Assembly: GCA_902515095.1 (NCBI GenBank)
Contig: CABXTC010000007.1
Location: forward strand, 1-51,157
Direction of reading: 5' to 3'
DNA length: 51,157 bases
Source: an uncultured Pelagibacteraceae bacterium
Lineage (GTDB): Bacteria; Pseudomonadota; Alphaproteobacteria; Pelagibacterales; Pelagibacteraceae
Under the pieces are notes generated by a model. It made no database searches. It saw nothing but the letters and a program-made list of their open reading frames with translations, and was not told the DNA's origin. The translations under genes were made by a program, and so were the position numbers. This document shows, one piece after another, positions 25,403 to 33,677 of the stretch; positions within the stretch are counted from its first letter, which is position 1; each line of letters starts with the position of its first letter.

Positions 25403-26068
25403 TTAATCTCTTAAATCAATCGTTAAATTTGCAGAAATTATTATTCTTTCTTTGTTACCTGAATAAGGTTGAGATCCGTGATAAAGAAAACTTGGCCAAA
25501 CTAAAAGCCTTCCCTCTTTTGCAGTAAATATTTGAGTGTCCTCTCTCAAATATTTAGAACCAAAGTCATTTTTTGAAGTGGCGTTATAAGGTCTGATAAA
25601 ATAAGTAGATCCATTTTTTTTCGATGCCCCTTGCCCAACTTGCACATAATATACACAAGACCAACTAAATCCATCGTGATGATGAGGATAAACAATACCG
25701 CCTTCTTTATATTTTATAAACCAAGACTCATTTACGTTAACTTTGTATTTTTTTTTCTCTTCACTCAACTTTTCAATTGATTTTTGATTGACTATTTTGC
25801 TAACACTTAAGACGGACTCAGCAATAAAGTGAAAAAGTTTTTTTAATGCTTCATTACCTTCATTGTGTAAATCATAATTACTCTGGTAAAGATTATGATT
25901 ACCAACATGATCTTCATCTTTTAATTGACTGTTCCCCTCTGGAAGTTTGTTTTCATAAGATTTAAAAAAATCTAACAATTCGTCTTTTATAAGAGGATGT
26001 TCGTAATTATAAAAATCACCAATACTCAGCGGCCATAAATTATGGATATTTTTTTCATCACTACTCAT
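25403..26068 (-). CDS. 2OG-Fe(II) oxygenase-like protein
   Basis: This 221-residue protein resembles the TIGR02466-type putative 2-oxoglutarate/Fe(II) oxygenases. A jelly-roll region has YPHHHDGFSWSCVYYV with the HxD iron pair H130/D132, and WPSFLYHGSQPYSGNKERI with distal H197 and the 2OG-binding R208. Aromatic start motif NLWPLSIGDFY is typical. The substrate is unknown. The gene lies 1 bp from argG and 3 bp from the IalB-like gene, so it is within a tight minus-strand run. Confidence 0.8.
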   Translation of the reverse strand: MSSDEKNIHNLWPLSIGDFYNYEHPLIKDELLDFFKSYENKLPEGNSQLKDEDHVGNHNLYQSNYDLHNEGNEALKKLFHFIAESVLSVSKIVNQKSIEKLSEEKKKYKVNVNESWFIKYKEGGIVYPHHHDGFSWSCVYYVQVGQGASKKNGSTYFIRPYNATSKNDFGSKYLREDTQIFTAKEGRLLVWPSFLYHGSQPYSGNKERIIISANLTIDLRD

Positions 26069-26071
26069 TAA

Positions 26072-26584
26072 TCAGCTACAAGCTTTTTTGGCAGAATTAT
26101 ATGCTTTTGTGAAACCTAATAAAGAATAATGATCAATAGTTTGTGAGCCTTTATCATTGTATCCAGCAACCATTATTCTAGATCCTTTTTTCATAACTTT
26201 AACCATTATGTTTTCTTTTTTATTACTTGTCATCCAAGCAAAGCCTTGTTGTTTAATATCAAATTTAAATTTATTATTTCCCGATGTCGCTAGAACAGAG
26301 TTGTTTTTATTAAATTCATACCCTGCAGTTGCACTAATTTCATTGGCGATTTTTTCATTTGGTCTAAAAGTGACAAATAATCTTGCATCTCTTTTACTTT
26401 TTTTTGGTGCTTGTAAAACTGGAATTGACTGAGCAAAACATACTTTACCTGATGTCTCTGAGATTACTAAAACTTCCCAATCTTTAAATTTTCCAATTTT
26501 TTTTACATCCTGGGCAAAACTTTTTGAAAGTGAAATAAATAGAATTATTGATGATAGATATAAAATTTTTTTAATTAAGGACAT
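26072..26584 (-). CDS. IalB-like (invasion-associated locus B family) secreted protein
   Basis: This 170-residue protein has a signal peptide (about residues 1-24, ending SFAQ) and then the IalB-like pattern: IGKFKDWEVLV, then a CFAQSIP segment, RDARLFVTFRP, FAWMTS, and a late THYSLLGF-like stretch (DHYSLLGFTKAY) with a final cysteine. The family is widespread in alphaproteobacteria; outside pathogens it is a periplasmic protein of unknown role. Two cysteines (one after the first strand, one at the C-terminus) may pair. Its start overlaps the aldo/keto reductase stop by 10 bp. Confidence 0.8.
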   Translation of the reverse strand: MSLIKKILYLSSIILFISLSKSFAQDVKKIGKFKDWEVLVISETSGKVCFAQSIPVLQAPKKSKRDARLFVTFRPNEKIANEISATAGYEFNKNNSVLATSGNNKFKFDIKQQGFAWMTSNKKENIMVKVMKKGSRIMVAGYNDKGSQTIDHYSLLGFTKAYNSAKKACS

Positions 26585-27615
26585 GGATTTGGATAAATAT
26601 TTTGAATTTTATTGATTTCATTAATTACTTCTTCTGATAGATTTATATTTACACTTTCTATATTAGTTTTCAACTGGTCCATTGTCGTAGCGCCGATTAT
26701 AACTGAGGTAATAAAAGGCTGAATTTCACAAAACTTTAATGACATTTGTGTAAAATCAATATTATTTTTTTTTGCAATTTCAAAATATGCATCCACAGCC
26801 TTAGTCGTATTGGGTTTGTCGTATCTGGTCCAAAAATCTCCATCTCTCTCTATCCTTGAATTTTTGGGCATCTGATTATTTCTATATTTTCCAGTTAAAT
26901 ATCCACTTGCTAGAGGTGAGTAAGCTAATAAACCAACTTCCTCTCTCATAGAAATTTCTGCCAAGCCTACTTCGTATGTTCTATTCAATAAGTTGTAAGG
27001 GTTTTGTATTGACATCATTCTTGGTAAATTATTTTCTTTTGATATTTGAAGACATTTAGACACTCCCCAAGGAGTTTCATTTGAAAGCCCAACTTCTCTG
27101 ATTTTTCCCTCCTTTTTAAACTTCAATAAATTTTGAAGAACATCCTCAAATTTATTCCAGTTTTTGTCATCTTCTTCATGTTCATAGCCCAAACGTCCAA
27201 ACATGTTAGTTTTCCTTTCAGGCCAATGTAATTGATAAAGATCTACGTAGTCAGTTTTTAATCTTTTAAGACTATCATTTAATGCAAGTGTCATGTTTTT
27301 AATACCAAAACTATTTTCTCCCCCTCTAATATAATTTCTTGAAGGTCCAGCAACTTTTGTTGCTAATACAATTTTTTCTCTCTTCTTTGTTTTTTGAAAC
27401 CAGTTACCAATAATTTTTTCAGTAAGACCAAAAGTTTTTTCTTTTGGTGGAATTGAATATAATTCTGCAGTATCCCAAAAATTTACCCCTTGCTCTAAAG
27501 CATAATCCATTTGCTCAAAACCTTCCTCTTGAGTATTTTGTTCCCCCCAAGTCATTGTACCGAGACAAATTGTGCTTACATCAAGGCTAGTATTTCCTAG
27601 TTTTTTATAATTCAT
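26575..27615 (-). CDS. Aldo/keto reductase (Tas-like)
   Basis: This 346-residue TIM-barrel reductase has the family start NYKKLGNTSLDVSTICLGTM, the catalytic Asp/Tyr in NFWDTAELYS, Lys in LATKVAG, and the His in YVDLYQLHWP. The C-terminal segment GATTMDQLKTNIES binds NADPH phosphate. Family members reduce aldehydes and ketones; Tas-like proteins have no settled substrate. It is the first gene of the minus-strand run with the IalB-like, 2OG-oxygenase-like and argG genes, and diverges from the Bax-inhibitor-1 gene across 78 bp. Confidence 0.9.
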   Translation of the reverse strand: MNYKKLGNTSLDVSTICLGTMTWGEQNTQEEGFEQMDYALEQGVNFWDTAELYSIPPKEKTFGLTEKIIGNWFQKTKKREKIVLATKVAGPSRNYIRGGENSFGIKNMTLALNDSLKRLKTDYVDLYQLHWPERKTNMFGRLGYEHEEDDKNWNKFEDVLQNLLKFKKEGKIREVGLSNETPWGVSKCLQISKENNLPRMMSIQNPYNLLNRTYEVGLAEISMREEVGLLAYSPLASGYLTGKYRNNQMPKNSRIERDGDFWTRYDKPNTTKAVDAYFEIAKKNNIDFTQMSLKFCEIQPFITSVIIGATTMDQLKTNIESVNINLSEEVINEINKIQNIYPNPCP

Positions 27616-27642
27616 AATGCTTTTAACGTGTTAAATTTTTAT

Positions 27643-27690
27643 TAATCTTCTAAGGTATCTTGAATAATTAGTAAAAGATTATATATCTTT
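27643..27690 (+). promoter_or_regulatory. Candidate leader with alternative hairpins before the BI-1 gene
   Basis: TAATCTTCTAA (27643-27653) can pair with TTAG (27668-27671) and AAGATTA (27675-27681), giving an 11-bp stem with a 3-nt bulge. The AAGAT part can instead pair downstream as AAAGAT-tatat-ATCTTT (27674-27690), a hairpin ending 3 nt before the ATG. The two folds exclude each other. AT-rich DNA makes such pairing common, so this is tentative. A 'ybhL leader' RNA is known before related genes in other alphaproteobacteria, but I cannot verify a match. Confidence 0.3.
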
Positions 27691-27693
27691 CTT

Positions 27694-28458
27694 ATGGAAT
27701 TTAATAAAAAAGGTATTCTCGGCAGAGCCAAAGAGGTAGCTCAAAAATCAACTGTAGTAATGGATGAAGGCTTAAGAGCCTACATGCTTAAAGTATATAA
27801 CTACATGGCGACAGGAATACTTTTAACCGGAATAGTTGCACTTTTAACTTTCAAATTGTCAGTGGTAACAGATAGTTCAGGATCTATTGTCGGACTAACT
27901 CAAATGGGAAATGCAATCTATATGTCGGGTCTTAAGTGGGTTGTAATGTTAGCTCCTCTTGGAATTGTATTCTACATGAGTTTTGGAATTAACAAAATGA
28001 GTGCTTCAAAAGCTCAAACGACTTTTTGGATTTTTGCAGCATTAATGGGAATGTCTTTATCATCAATATTATTAGTTTATACAGGTATGAGTGTTACAAG
28101 AGTTTTCTTTATTTGTTCAGCTACTTTTGGAGCAATGAGTATTTACGGATATACAACTAAGAGAGATTTAACAAAACTAGGATCTTTTTTAATGATGGGA
28201 TTAATTGGTATCATAATCGCATCAATAGTTAATATATTTATGAAATCGTCGATGATGTATTTTGTAATATCAATATTAGGTGTTTTAATCTTTGTTGGAT
28301 TAACGGCCTATGATACTCAAAAAATTAAAAATATGTACGCAGCTACTGATACTGGAGAATTAATAGGTAAAAAAGCTGTGATGGGAGCTTTAACGCTTTA
28401 CTTGGATTTCATTAATTTATTTATAATGTTACTTAGACTTTTCGGTCAAAGACGATAA
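27694..28458 (+). CDS. Bax inhibitor-1/YccA family membrane protein
   Basis: This 254-residue protein has seven membrane spans and the BI-1 family features: a short N-terminal cytosolic part with MDEGLRAYMLKVYNYMATGI, the SSILLVYTG segment, FGAMSIYGYTTKRDLTKLG, and LTAYDTQKIKN with the conserved Asp, then ALTLYLDFINLF. Relatives include YbhL/YccA and are proposed calcium or proton leak channels, or FtsH modulators. Length is typical. It is a single gene; the convergent DUF2794 gene ends 5 bp away. Confidence 0.93.
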   Translation: MEFNKKGILGRAKEVAQKSTVVMDEGLRAYMLKVYNYMATGILLTGIVALLTFKLSVVTDSSGSIVGLTQMGNAIYMSGLKWVVMLAPLGIVFYMSFGINKMSASKAQTTFWIFAALMGMSLSSILLVYTGMSVTRVFFICSATFGAMSIYGYTTKRDLTKLGSFLMMGLIGIIIASIVNIFMKSSMMYFVISILGVLIFVGLTAYDTQKIKNMYAATDTGELIGKKAVMGALTLYLDFINLFIMLLRLFGQRR

Positions 28459-28463
28459 TTATA

Positions 28464-28805
28464 TTAAAGTTTTTTCCAATTAACATTTTCTAGTAAACTT
28501 TTCAATTCTAAAGAATTTCTCAATATTTTTCCATTAGCGTCTGTTATCATATATTTGAGATTTTTATTTTTGGGCTTAAAATTTTTACAAATTTTATAAA
28601 GAGCATTTTCTGTAGCATTCTTAAAAACACTAAAACCAACTTGTTTACTGGAAATACTTAGCCCATAATCTTTCCAGGAGCCTTCAGATACCATTTTTGC
28701 GTATAAATCTAGTATAATTTTTAATTCATCTTTCTCAAAAAAATGTTTTTCCTCAATTTTTCTATTGTTAACATTATTAATTATTAAACGTAAATTATTG
28801 TTCAT
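28464..28805 (-). CDS. DUF2794 family protein
   Basis: This 113-residue protein matches DUF2794, an alphaproteobacterial family: FEKDELKIILDLYAKMVSEG followed by SWKDYGLSI, VGFSVFKNATENALYKI and ILRNSLELKSLL. It is soluble and small, and the function is unknown. Its start overlaps the yciB end by 11 bp on the same strand, so the two are coupled. The DUF2794-yciB pairing recurs in this class as far as I recall. Confidence 0.85.
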   Translation of the reverse strand: MNNNLRLIINNVNNRKIEEKHFFEKDELKIILDLYAKMVSEGSWKDYGLSISSKQVGFSVFKNATENALYKICKNFKPKNKNLKYMITDANGKILRNSLELKSLLENVNWKKL

Positions 28806-29349
28806 TTGTTTTATATTTATTTATTAAACTAATTTGAAAAGCTGTAAAAACAAAAGTTATCGGTAGTAGGCCCCATACTTTAAAATTAACCCAAAATTCC
28901 TCTGATTGTGTTCTCCAGACTATTTCATTGAGCAAAGCAAGCCCGAAGAAAAAATATATCCATCTTTTATTTAAAATTTCCCAACCTTCATCAGTTAGTG
29001 AAACAGATTTACCCATTAACTTCTTGAGTATAGGCTCATTTGATAAGTATTTTCCAAACATTAGCGCCAATCCAAAAAGTATATTGATAATTGTCGGTTT
29101 AATATAAATAAAGACTGGATTATCAAAATAAATGGTAAGACCTCCAAAAAAAGTAATTAAAACTCCACTTAATAATGGGACTTTTGGAATTTTTTTTTCT
29201 AAAAGCCACATTATAGCCAAAGCAATAATTGTAGCAACAATAAATGGTGGAATTGCAATCTTTAAATCTTTTCCACTATCGTAGTAGTAGTAAAAAAAAA
29301 TCATCAGAGGTCCAAAATCAGTAAGAAACTTTAAAAAAGATTTGTTCAC
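28795..29349 (-). CDS. yciB: Inner membrane protein YciB (IspA/septation protein A family)
   Basis: This 184-residue protein has five or six membrane spans and the family features LTDFGPLMIFFYYYY, IYIKPTIINILFGLALMFGK, GWEILNKRWIYFFFGLALLNEIVWR and WVNFKVWGLLPITFVF. YciB/IspA affects septation and cell-envelope synthesis. Length is normal. It diverges from hspQ across an 87-bp spacer and is followed by DUF2794 with an 11-bp overlap. Confidence 0.92.
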   Translation of the reverse strand: MNKSFLKFLTDFGPLMIFFYYYYDSGKDLKIAIPPFIVATIIALAIMWLLEKKIPKVPLLSGVLITFFGGLTIYFDNPVFIYIKPTIINILFGLALMFGKYLSNEPILKKLMGKSVSLTDEGWEILNKRWIYFFFGLALLNEIVWRTQSEEFWVNFKVWGLLPITFVFTAFQISLINKYKTNEQ

Positions 29350-29402
29350 AAAAGAGATATTAACATAAATATTATTTTCACAAAAACTTTTAATTTTTCT
29401 TA

Positions 29403-29430
29403 TTGATTTTTTTTTTTAAATACCCATACT
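29403..29430 (+). promoter_or_regulatory. Putative hspQ promoter (sigma-32-like -10)
   Basis: TTGATT (29403-29408) is followed, after an uninterrupted run of T, by CCCATACT (29423-29430). The latter resembles the heat-shock sigma-32 -10 element (CCCCATNT), while TTGATT-16-CATACT also fits a housekeeping promoter. The -10 ends 6 bp before the hspQ ATG, so the transcript would have almost no leader. Heat-shock control suits HspQ but is inference. Confidence 0.4.
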
Positions 29431-29436
29431 TAAACT

Positions 29437-29757
29437 ATGGCAATTCAAAAAGCTAAGTTCTCAATTGGAGATATCGTAAAACACAAACACTTTGATTTTA
29501 GAGGAGTTATTTACGATGTTGACTTTGAATTTAACAACTCAGAGGAGTGGTACCAATCTATACCCAAAAATGTTAGACCCAAAAAGGATCAACCTTTTTA
29601 TCATCTTTTAGCTGAAAATGATGAAATTACATACGAAGCATATGTTTCAGAGCAAAACCTTTTAGTTGACGATTCTGACGAACCTATAAAACATCCTTTA
29701 ATTGAGGAAATTTTTTCTGGCAAACGAGGATCTAGCTATTTTAAGCTTTCGAATTAA
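29437..29757 (+). CDS. hspQ: Heat shock protein HspQ
   Basis: This 106-residue protein matches HspQ (hemimethylated-DNA-binding-like fold): AKFSIGDIVKHKHFDFRGVI, YDVDFEFNNSEEWY, then PFYHLLAEND and YEAYVSEQNL. In enteric bacteria HspQ is a specificity-enhancing factor and substrate of Lon protease. A LON-domain gene is at the other end of the window. The length is usual. No ribosome site is seen; the likely promoter leaves the mRNA nearly leaderless. Confidence 0.93.
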   Translation: MAIQKAKFSIGDIVKHKHFDFRGVIYDVDFEFNNSEEWYQSIPKNVRPKKDQPFYHLLAENDEITYEAYVSEQNLLVDDSDEPIKHPLIEEIFSGKRGSSYFKLSN

Positions 29758-29793
29758 AAAATATCATTTTTTCAACACATTTAGCTCAAATCT

Positions 29794-29819
29794 TTGACAC
29801 AGCAATTTTGTAATATAAT
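29794..29819 (+). promoter_or_regulatory. Consensus promoter boxes before the candidate small RNA
   Basis: A perfect TTGACA (29794-29799) and a perfect TATAAT (29814-29819) occur 37 bp after hspQ. The spacer is only 14 bp, shorter than normal; TAATTT at 29816-29821 with 16 bp is an alternative -10. A start about 7 bp downstream would fall at 29826, exactly the first base of the hairpin. Confidence 0.45.
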
Positions 29820-29825
29820 TTAATT

Positions 29826-29895
29826 CTGATCAAGAGTGCTACTTATTTACCCTTCGTTATTATCTCCCTCTGCATTCTTGATCAGTTAGTTTTTT
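29826..29895 (+). ncRNA. Candidate small RNA: 14-bp stem, 32-nt pyrimidine-rich loop, T tract
   Basis: CTGATCAAGAGTGC (29826-29839) pairs with GCATTCTTGATCAG (29872-29885), 14 bp with a single G-U. The 32-nt loop (29840-29871) contains one G and two C-rich stretches (ACCCTTC and TCTCCCTC). TTAG and six T (29890-29895) follow, resembling an intrinsic terminator. With the promoter boxes just upstream this could be an independent 60-70-nt RNA. Alternatives are the hspQ terminator, though a 32-nt loop is unusual for one, or an attenuator before ccmC, whose ATG is at 29927. Confidence 0.5.
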
Positions 29896-29926
29896 CATAA
29901 TAAAAACAATATAAAATTTAATTAAA

Positions 29927-30634
29927 ATGTTTAAGTACTTTGAACCAAGCAAAATTTTCTCAATTACGTCGAAGGCTCCTAAATATGTTTTATTTTTATT
30001 TATTATAATTTTATCAATAGGTTTAACTGAGGCATTAATATTATCTCCTGAAGATTATAAACAAGGACATTCAGTTAGAATTATGTATGTGCATGTGCCA
30101 GCTGCTTGGATTTCACTTGGAGTTTTTTCTACAATTGCGTTTTTATCAATAGTTGGATACATTTTTAAAATTAGAAATTTTTTTCTAATTTCAAAAAGTT
30201 TAGCTCCTTCAGGATTGGTATTTAATATTATAGCTCTTGTCACAGGTGCAATATGGGGAAAACCAACATGGGGAACATGGTGGGCGTGGGACGCAAGAAT
30301 TACTTCAATGTTAATTTTAGCACTTTTTTATTTTATGTATCTTGTTGCTTGGCGAATTTACGAAAACGATGAAAAAGCGTTTAAAGCTACAACAATAATA
30401 ACAATACTTGGGATAATTAATGTTCCAATTATAAAGTATTCAGTAGATTGGTGGAACACATTGCATCAACCTGCTTCAATTAACATACTATCAAAATCAT
30501 CAATTCATGTATCAATGTTATATCCTCTATTAATGATGACTGCGGCATTTGCTCTATTTTCTCTCTTAATTTTTTTAATGAAATATAATACAGAACTGAT
30601 AAAAATTAAAAATAAAGGTTTAGATAGATTATGA
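29927..30634 (+). CDS. ccmC: Haem exporter protein CcmC
   Basis: This 235-residue protein has six membrane spans and the periplasmic tryptophan-rich haem-binding motif GTWWAWDARITS, flanked by conserved histidines (RIMYVHVPAAW, WWNTLHQPAS). CcmC presents haem to CcmE in the periplasm during cytochrome c maturation (System I). It opens the ccmC-D-E-F-G-H run. The stop overlaps ccmD as ATGA. ccmA and ccmB, usually next to it, are not in this window. Confidence 0.96.
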   Translation: MFKYFEPSKIFSITSKAPKYVLFLFIIILSIGLTEALILSPEDYKQGHSVRIMYVHVPAAWISLGVFSTIAFLSIVGYIFKIRNFFLISKSLAPSGLVFNIIALVTGAIWGKPTWGTWWAWDARITSMLILALFYFMYLVAWRIYENDEKAFKATTIITILGIINVPIIKYSVDWWNTLHQPASINILSKSSIHVSMLYPLLMMTAAFALFSLLIFLMKYNTELIKIKNKGLDRL

Positions 30635-30858
30635 TAAGCGAATTATTATTAATGAATGGATATGGATTGTATGTTTGGTCTGCGTTTTCATTTACTTTAA
30701 TTAGTTTTCTTGTCCTCTTTTTAATTACAAAAATCCAGTACACTAAGGAAAAAAATAAATTTATATCTAAATTTGGGTCATTAAATTCTGAAAGAGCAGC
30801 CTTTGCAAAATCTCAAAGCATTAATAGAGAAATTTTATCAAATACCTCAATCATTTAA
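30631..30858 (+). CDS. ccmD: Haem exporter protein CcmD
   Basis: This 75-residue protein has a single membrane span (about residues 13-35) after MNGYGLYVWSAFSFTL, the usual CcmD start, followed by a charged cytoplasmic tail. CcmD links CcmC with CcmE and helps release holo-CcmE. The sequence is poorly conserved in general, so position between ccmC (4-bp overlap) and ccmE (10-bp gap) carries much of the call. Confidence 0.85.
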   Translation: MISELLLMNGYGLYVWSAFSFTLISFLVLFLITKIQYTKEKNKFISKFGSLNSERAAFAKSQSINREILSNTSII

Positions 30859-30868
30859 CTTTTAAACC

Positions 30869-31288
30869 ATGTATGGGCGCAAAGTTAAATTAAGATTTTT
30901 TTTTATATCACTTATATTAGCTACTTTGGTCTTAGCCGTCTTTTTAGTAATCAAATCTTTGAAGGAAAATGTAATTTTTTTTAAATCACCAACTGAGATC
31001 AAAGCTTTGAGTGAAATTGATAAAAAAAAAATAAGAATTGGTGGAATGGTTAAAAAGGACTCTATATCCATAATTTCAAAAGAGATAAATTTTATTGTTA
31101 CAGATTTCAAGAATGAAATAAATGTAATTTATTCTGGTGTTGTTCCAAATCTTTTCGCCGAAGAAAAAGGAGTAGTTGCAGAAGGATATTTAAAAGACAA
31201 AAATTTTTTTTTAGCTACAAAAATTTTAGCTAAACATGACGAAAATTATATGCCTCCTGAAGTAAAGGCTGCAATAGAGGAGAAATAA
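30869..31288 (+). CDS. ccmE: Cytochrome c maturation protein CcmE (haem chaperone)
   Basis: This 139-residue protein has an N-terminal membrane anchor (about residues 9-28) and an OB-fold periplasmic domain with [42 protein letters not shown] and the haem-attachment segment [13 protein letters not shown]123 is the residue that binds haem covalently and Y127 is the axial ligand. Length is normal. It starts 10 bp after ccmD, and ccmF begins 2 bp after its stop. Confidence 0.96.
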   Translation: MYGRKVKLRFFFISLILATLVLAVFLVIKSLKENVIFFKSPTEIKALSEIDKKKIRIGGMVKKDSISIISKEINFIVTDFKNEINVIYSGVVPNLFAEEKGVVAEGYLKDKNFFLATKILAKHDENYMPPEVKAAIEEK

Positions 31289-31290
31289 AG

Positions 31291-33162
31291 TTGGCTAGTT
31301 TGATAGGATCTTATTCTCTTAGTTTTGGACTTTTTTTCTCATTCTTTATCACTTTTTTTTCAATAAAGAATTTAAAAAATTCTGAGGTTCTAGATAAAAA
31401 GATAATATCTTTTACGCTTCTTCAATTTATCTTTGTTACCATTAGTTTTCTCGGTTTGATTATATCTTTTGTAAATTCAGATTTTAGTAATGAAACTGTT
31501 TTTAATCATTCTCACACAACAAAACCTTTGTTTTATAAAATTTCAGGAACTTGGGGAAATCATGAAGGAAGTTTATTATTATGGTTATTAGTTTTAACTT
31601 TTTTTGTATTTATCTTTTTATTAAAATCTAGTGAACAACCAAAAAAATATAGAATTTTCACTTCATTATTTCAACAAATAATAATTGTAGGATTTTTTGT
31701 ATTTCTTATTAAAACATCAAGTCCATTTAACTTTATTTTTCCTGTACCTGAAGAAGGTTTGGGTTTAAATCCAATCTTGCAAGATCCAGCTCTAGCAATA
31801 CATCCACCAATTTTATATTTAGGTTATGTTGGCTCCTCAATAATTTTTTCATCGGCTCTCGCTGCTATGGTTTCAAATTACGTGTCAAAGGAATGGGCAA
31901 AACATATAAAAAAATGGGTTTTAATATCCTGGATTTTTCTTTCGTTAGGAATTTTATTAGGCTCAGTTTGGGCTTATTATGAATTAGGATGGGGCGGATT
32001 TTGGTTTTGGGATCCTGTTGAAAATGTATCATTAATGCCTTGGTTAGCGTTAACGACACTTTTACACTGTATATTGGTTTTAGAAAAAAAGGGAATATTA
32101 GCTTCATGGGCAATGATACTCTCGATAGCAACTTTTGCTCTAAGTATGAGTGGAACTTTTCTTGTTAGATCGGGTATTCTAAATTCAGTTCATACGTTTG
32201 CTAACGACCCAGAAAGGGGCTTATTCATTTTAATCTTTTTATTCTCATTAATTTTTTTATCGATTTTTATTTTTTTCTTTTTTCAAACCAATAAAAAAAA
32301 AATAGAAAACAATTTTTTTTGGTTAAGCAAAGAAACGTCAATTTTGATTAATAATTGGTTTATGATGTATTTTTTATCTGTCGTTTTAGTTGGAACTATT
32401 TATCCAATCTTTTTAGAGGTTTTGACTACAAATAAAATATCTGTAGGACCCCCTTTTTATAACAAACTAATGATACCTTTTTTAGTTCCATTTTTATTCG
32501 CAATGGCAATTGGGCCTAAGCTTAAATGGATAAAATCAGAATTAGAGGATAAAGTTTATATGTTTTTATTTTTAATAATCTCATTTTTATTATCAGCGTT
32601 AATTGTCAAAAAATTTGATGTAAGTTTTTTGATAAACACTATTCTAATTACTTCTGCTTTTTTTTTATTTTTTATCACTTTGAGAGATTTTTTTTTAAAA
32701 ACATTTAAAAATTTATCTCAAAACATCGCTCATTTCGGTTTTAGTTTATTAATATTAAGTATTTTATTTAATAATATTTTTTCCACCGAGGTTATTACTA
32801 ATTTAAAAATTGGTGAAACCTTTAAGTCTGAAAAATTTACAATTAAATTTATTAATATAGATCAAGAAAATAGAAAAAATTTTAAGGCAATTATCGGAAA
32901 ATTTAATGTAAAATATTTAGATGGTTCAGTAGATTTTCTTAACCCTGAACTTAGAATATACAACCAACCAAATATTATTACTAGTGAGGCAGATATAAAA
33001 ACAAATCTATTTACTGATAAATTTATAACAATGAATTACGTACAGAACCAAGAATATTTTAATGTAAGATACCAAGAGAAGCCATTAATGATTTGGATAT
33101 GGATTTCTGTAATACTAATAAGTTTGAGTGGGTTGTTGAGTGTATTGAAAAAAAAGATATGA
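31291..33162 (+). CDS. ccmF: Cytochrome c haem lyase subunit CcmF
   Basis: This 623-residue protein has about 14 membrane spans and the tryptophan-rich WGGFWFWDPVENVSLMPW motif, with conserved histidines in NHEGSLLLW, LAIHPPILYLGY and VHTFANDPERG. It joins haem to apocytochrome c with CcmH. The start is TTG at 31291, preceded by AGAGGAG within the ccmE end; no upstream ATG lies in frame. The length is near the usual 640. Its stop overlaps ccmG as ATGA. Confidence 0.95.
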   Translation: MASLIGSYSLSFGLFFSFFITFFSIKNLKNSEVLDKKIISFTLLQFIFVTISFLGLIISFVNSDFSNETVFNHSHTTKPLFYKISGTWGNHEGSLLLWLLVLTFFVFIFLLKSSEQPKKYRIFTSLFQQIIIVGFFVFLIKTSSPFNFIFPVPEEGLGLNPILQDPALAIHPPILYLGYVGSSIIFSSALAAMVSNYVSKEWAKHIKKWVLISWIFLSLGILLGSVWAYYELGWGGFWFWDPVENVSLMPWLALTTLLHCILVLEKKGILASWAMILSIATFALSMSGTFLVRSGILNSVHTFANDPERGLFILIFLFSLIFLSIFIFFFFQTNKKKIENNFFWLSKETSILINNWFMMYFLSVVLVGTIYPIFLEVLTTNKISVGPPFYNKLMIPFLVPFLFAMAIGPKLKWIKSELEDKVYMFLFLIISFLLSALIVKKFDVSFLINTILITSAFFLFFITLRDFFLKTFKNLSQNIAHFGFSLLILSILFNNIFSTEVITNLKIGETFKSEKFTIKFINIDQENRKNFKAIIGKFNVKYLDGSVDFLNPELRIYNQPNIITSEADIKTNLFTDKFITMNYVQNQEYFNVRYQEKPLMIWIWISVILISLSGLLSVLKKKI

Positions 33163-33677
33163 AATTAAAGATTACACCAATAATAATAATTTTATTTTTC
33201 TTAATTATTTTTATAATTTTTTTTAAAGGTTTAAAAAATTCGAATATTTATACTCCAGATCTAAATTTAGAAAAAAAGATCCCAATATTGGTTTATAAAT
33301 CATTTGAAAATAATACAGAAATTGTTTCAGAAAAAATTTTTAATAAAAAAAGATTCTACTTAATGAACATATGGGCATCGTGGTGTATACCTTGTAGAGA
33401 AGAACATGTTTTTTTGATGAAATTAAAAAAAGATCAAAAAGTAGAGTTAATAGGATTAAACTATAAAGATAATATTACCAATGCAAAAAAATTTTTAAAA
33501 GAATTAGGAAATCCATATAAAAAAGTTTTTACTGATGTTGATGGTATATCCTCAATAAGCTGGGGTGCTTATGGTGTGCCTGAAAGTTTTTTAATTTATG
33601 AGAATAAAATTATAAAAAGATATATTGGTCCGATCAAATATGAGAATTTTATAGAAATTGAAAAAATAATAAAATGA
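33159..33677 (+). CDS. ccmG: Thiol:disulfide interchange protein CcmG (DsbE)
   Basis: This 172-residue thioredoxin-like protein has an N-terminal membrane anchor (about residues 6-24) and an active site WASWCIPCREE with C76 and C79. GVPESFLIYENK is the CcmG-type cis-proline loop. It reduces apocytochrome c or CcmH cysteines in the periplasm. I chose ATG 33159, which overlaps the ccmF stop (ATGA) and gives a clean membrane anchor; the frame is open 66 bp further upstream, but that would put a charged stretch ahead of the anchor and lie in ccmF. Confidence 0.93.
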   Translation: MKLKITPIIIILFFLIIFIIFFKGLKNSNIYTPDLNLEKKIPILVYKSFENNTEIVSEKIFNKKRFYLMNIWASWCIPCREEHVFLMKLKKDQKVELIGLNYKDNITNAKKFLKELGNPYKKVFTDVDGISSISWGAYGVPESFLIYENKIIKRYIGPIKYENFIEIEKIIK

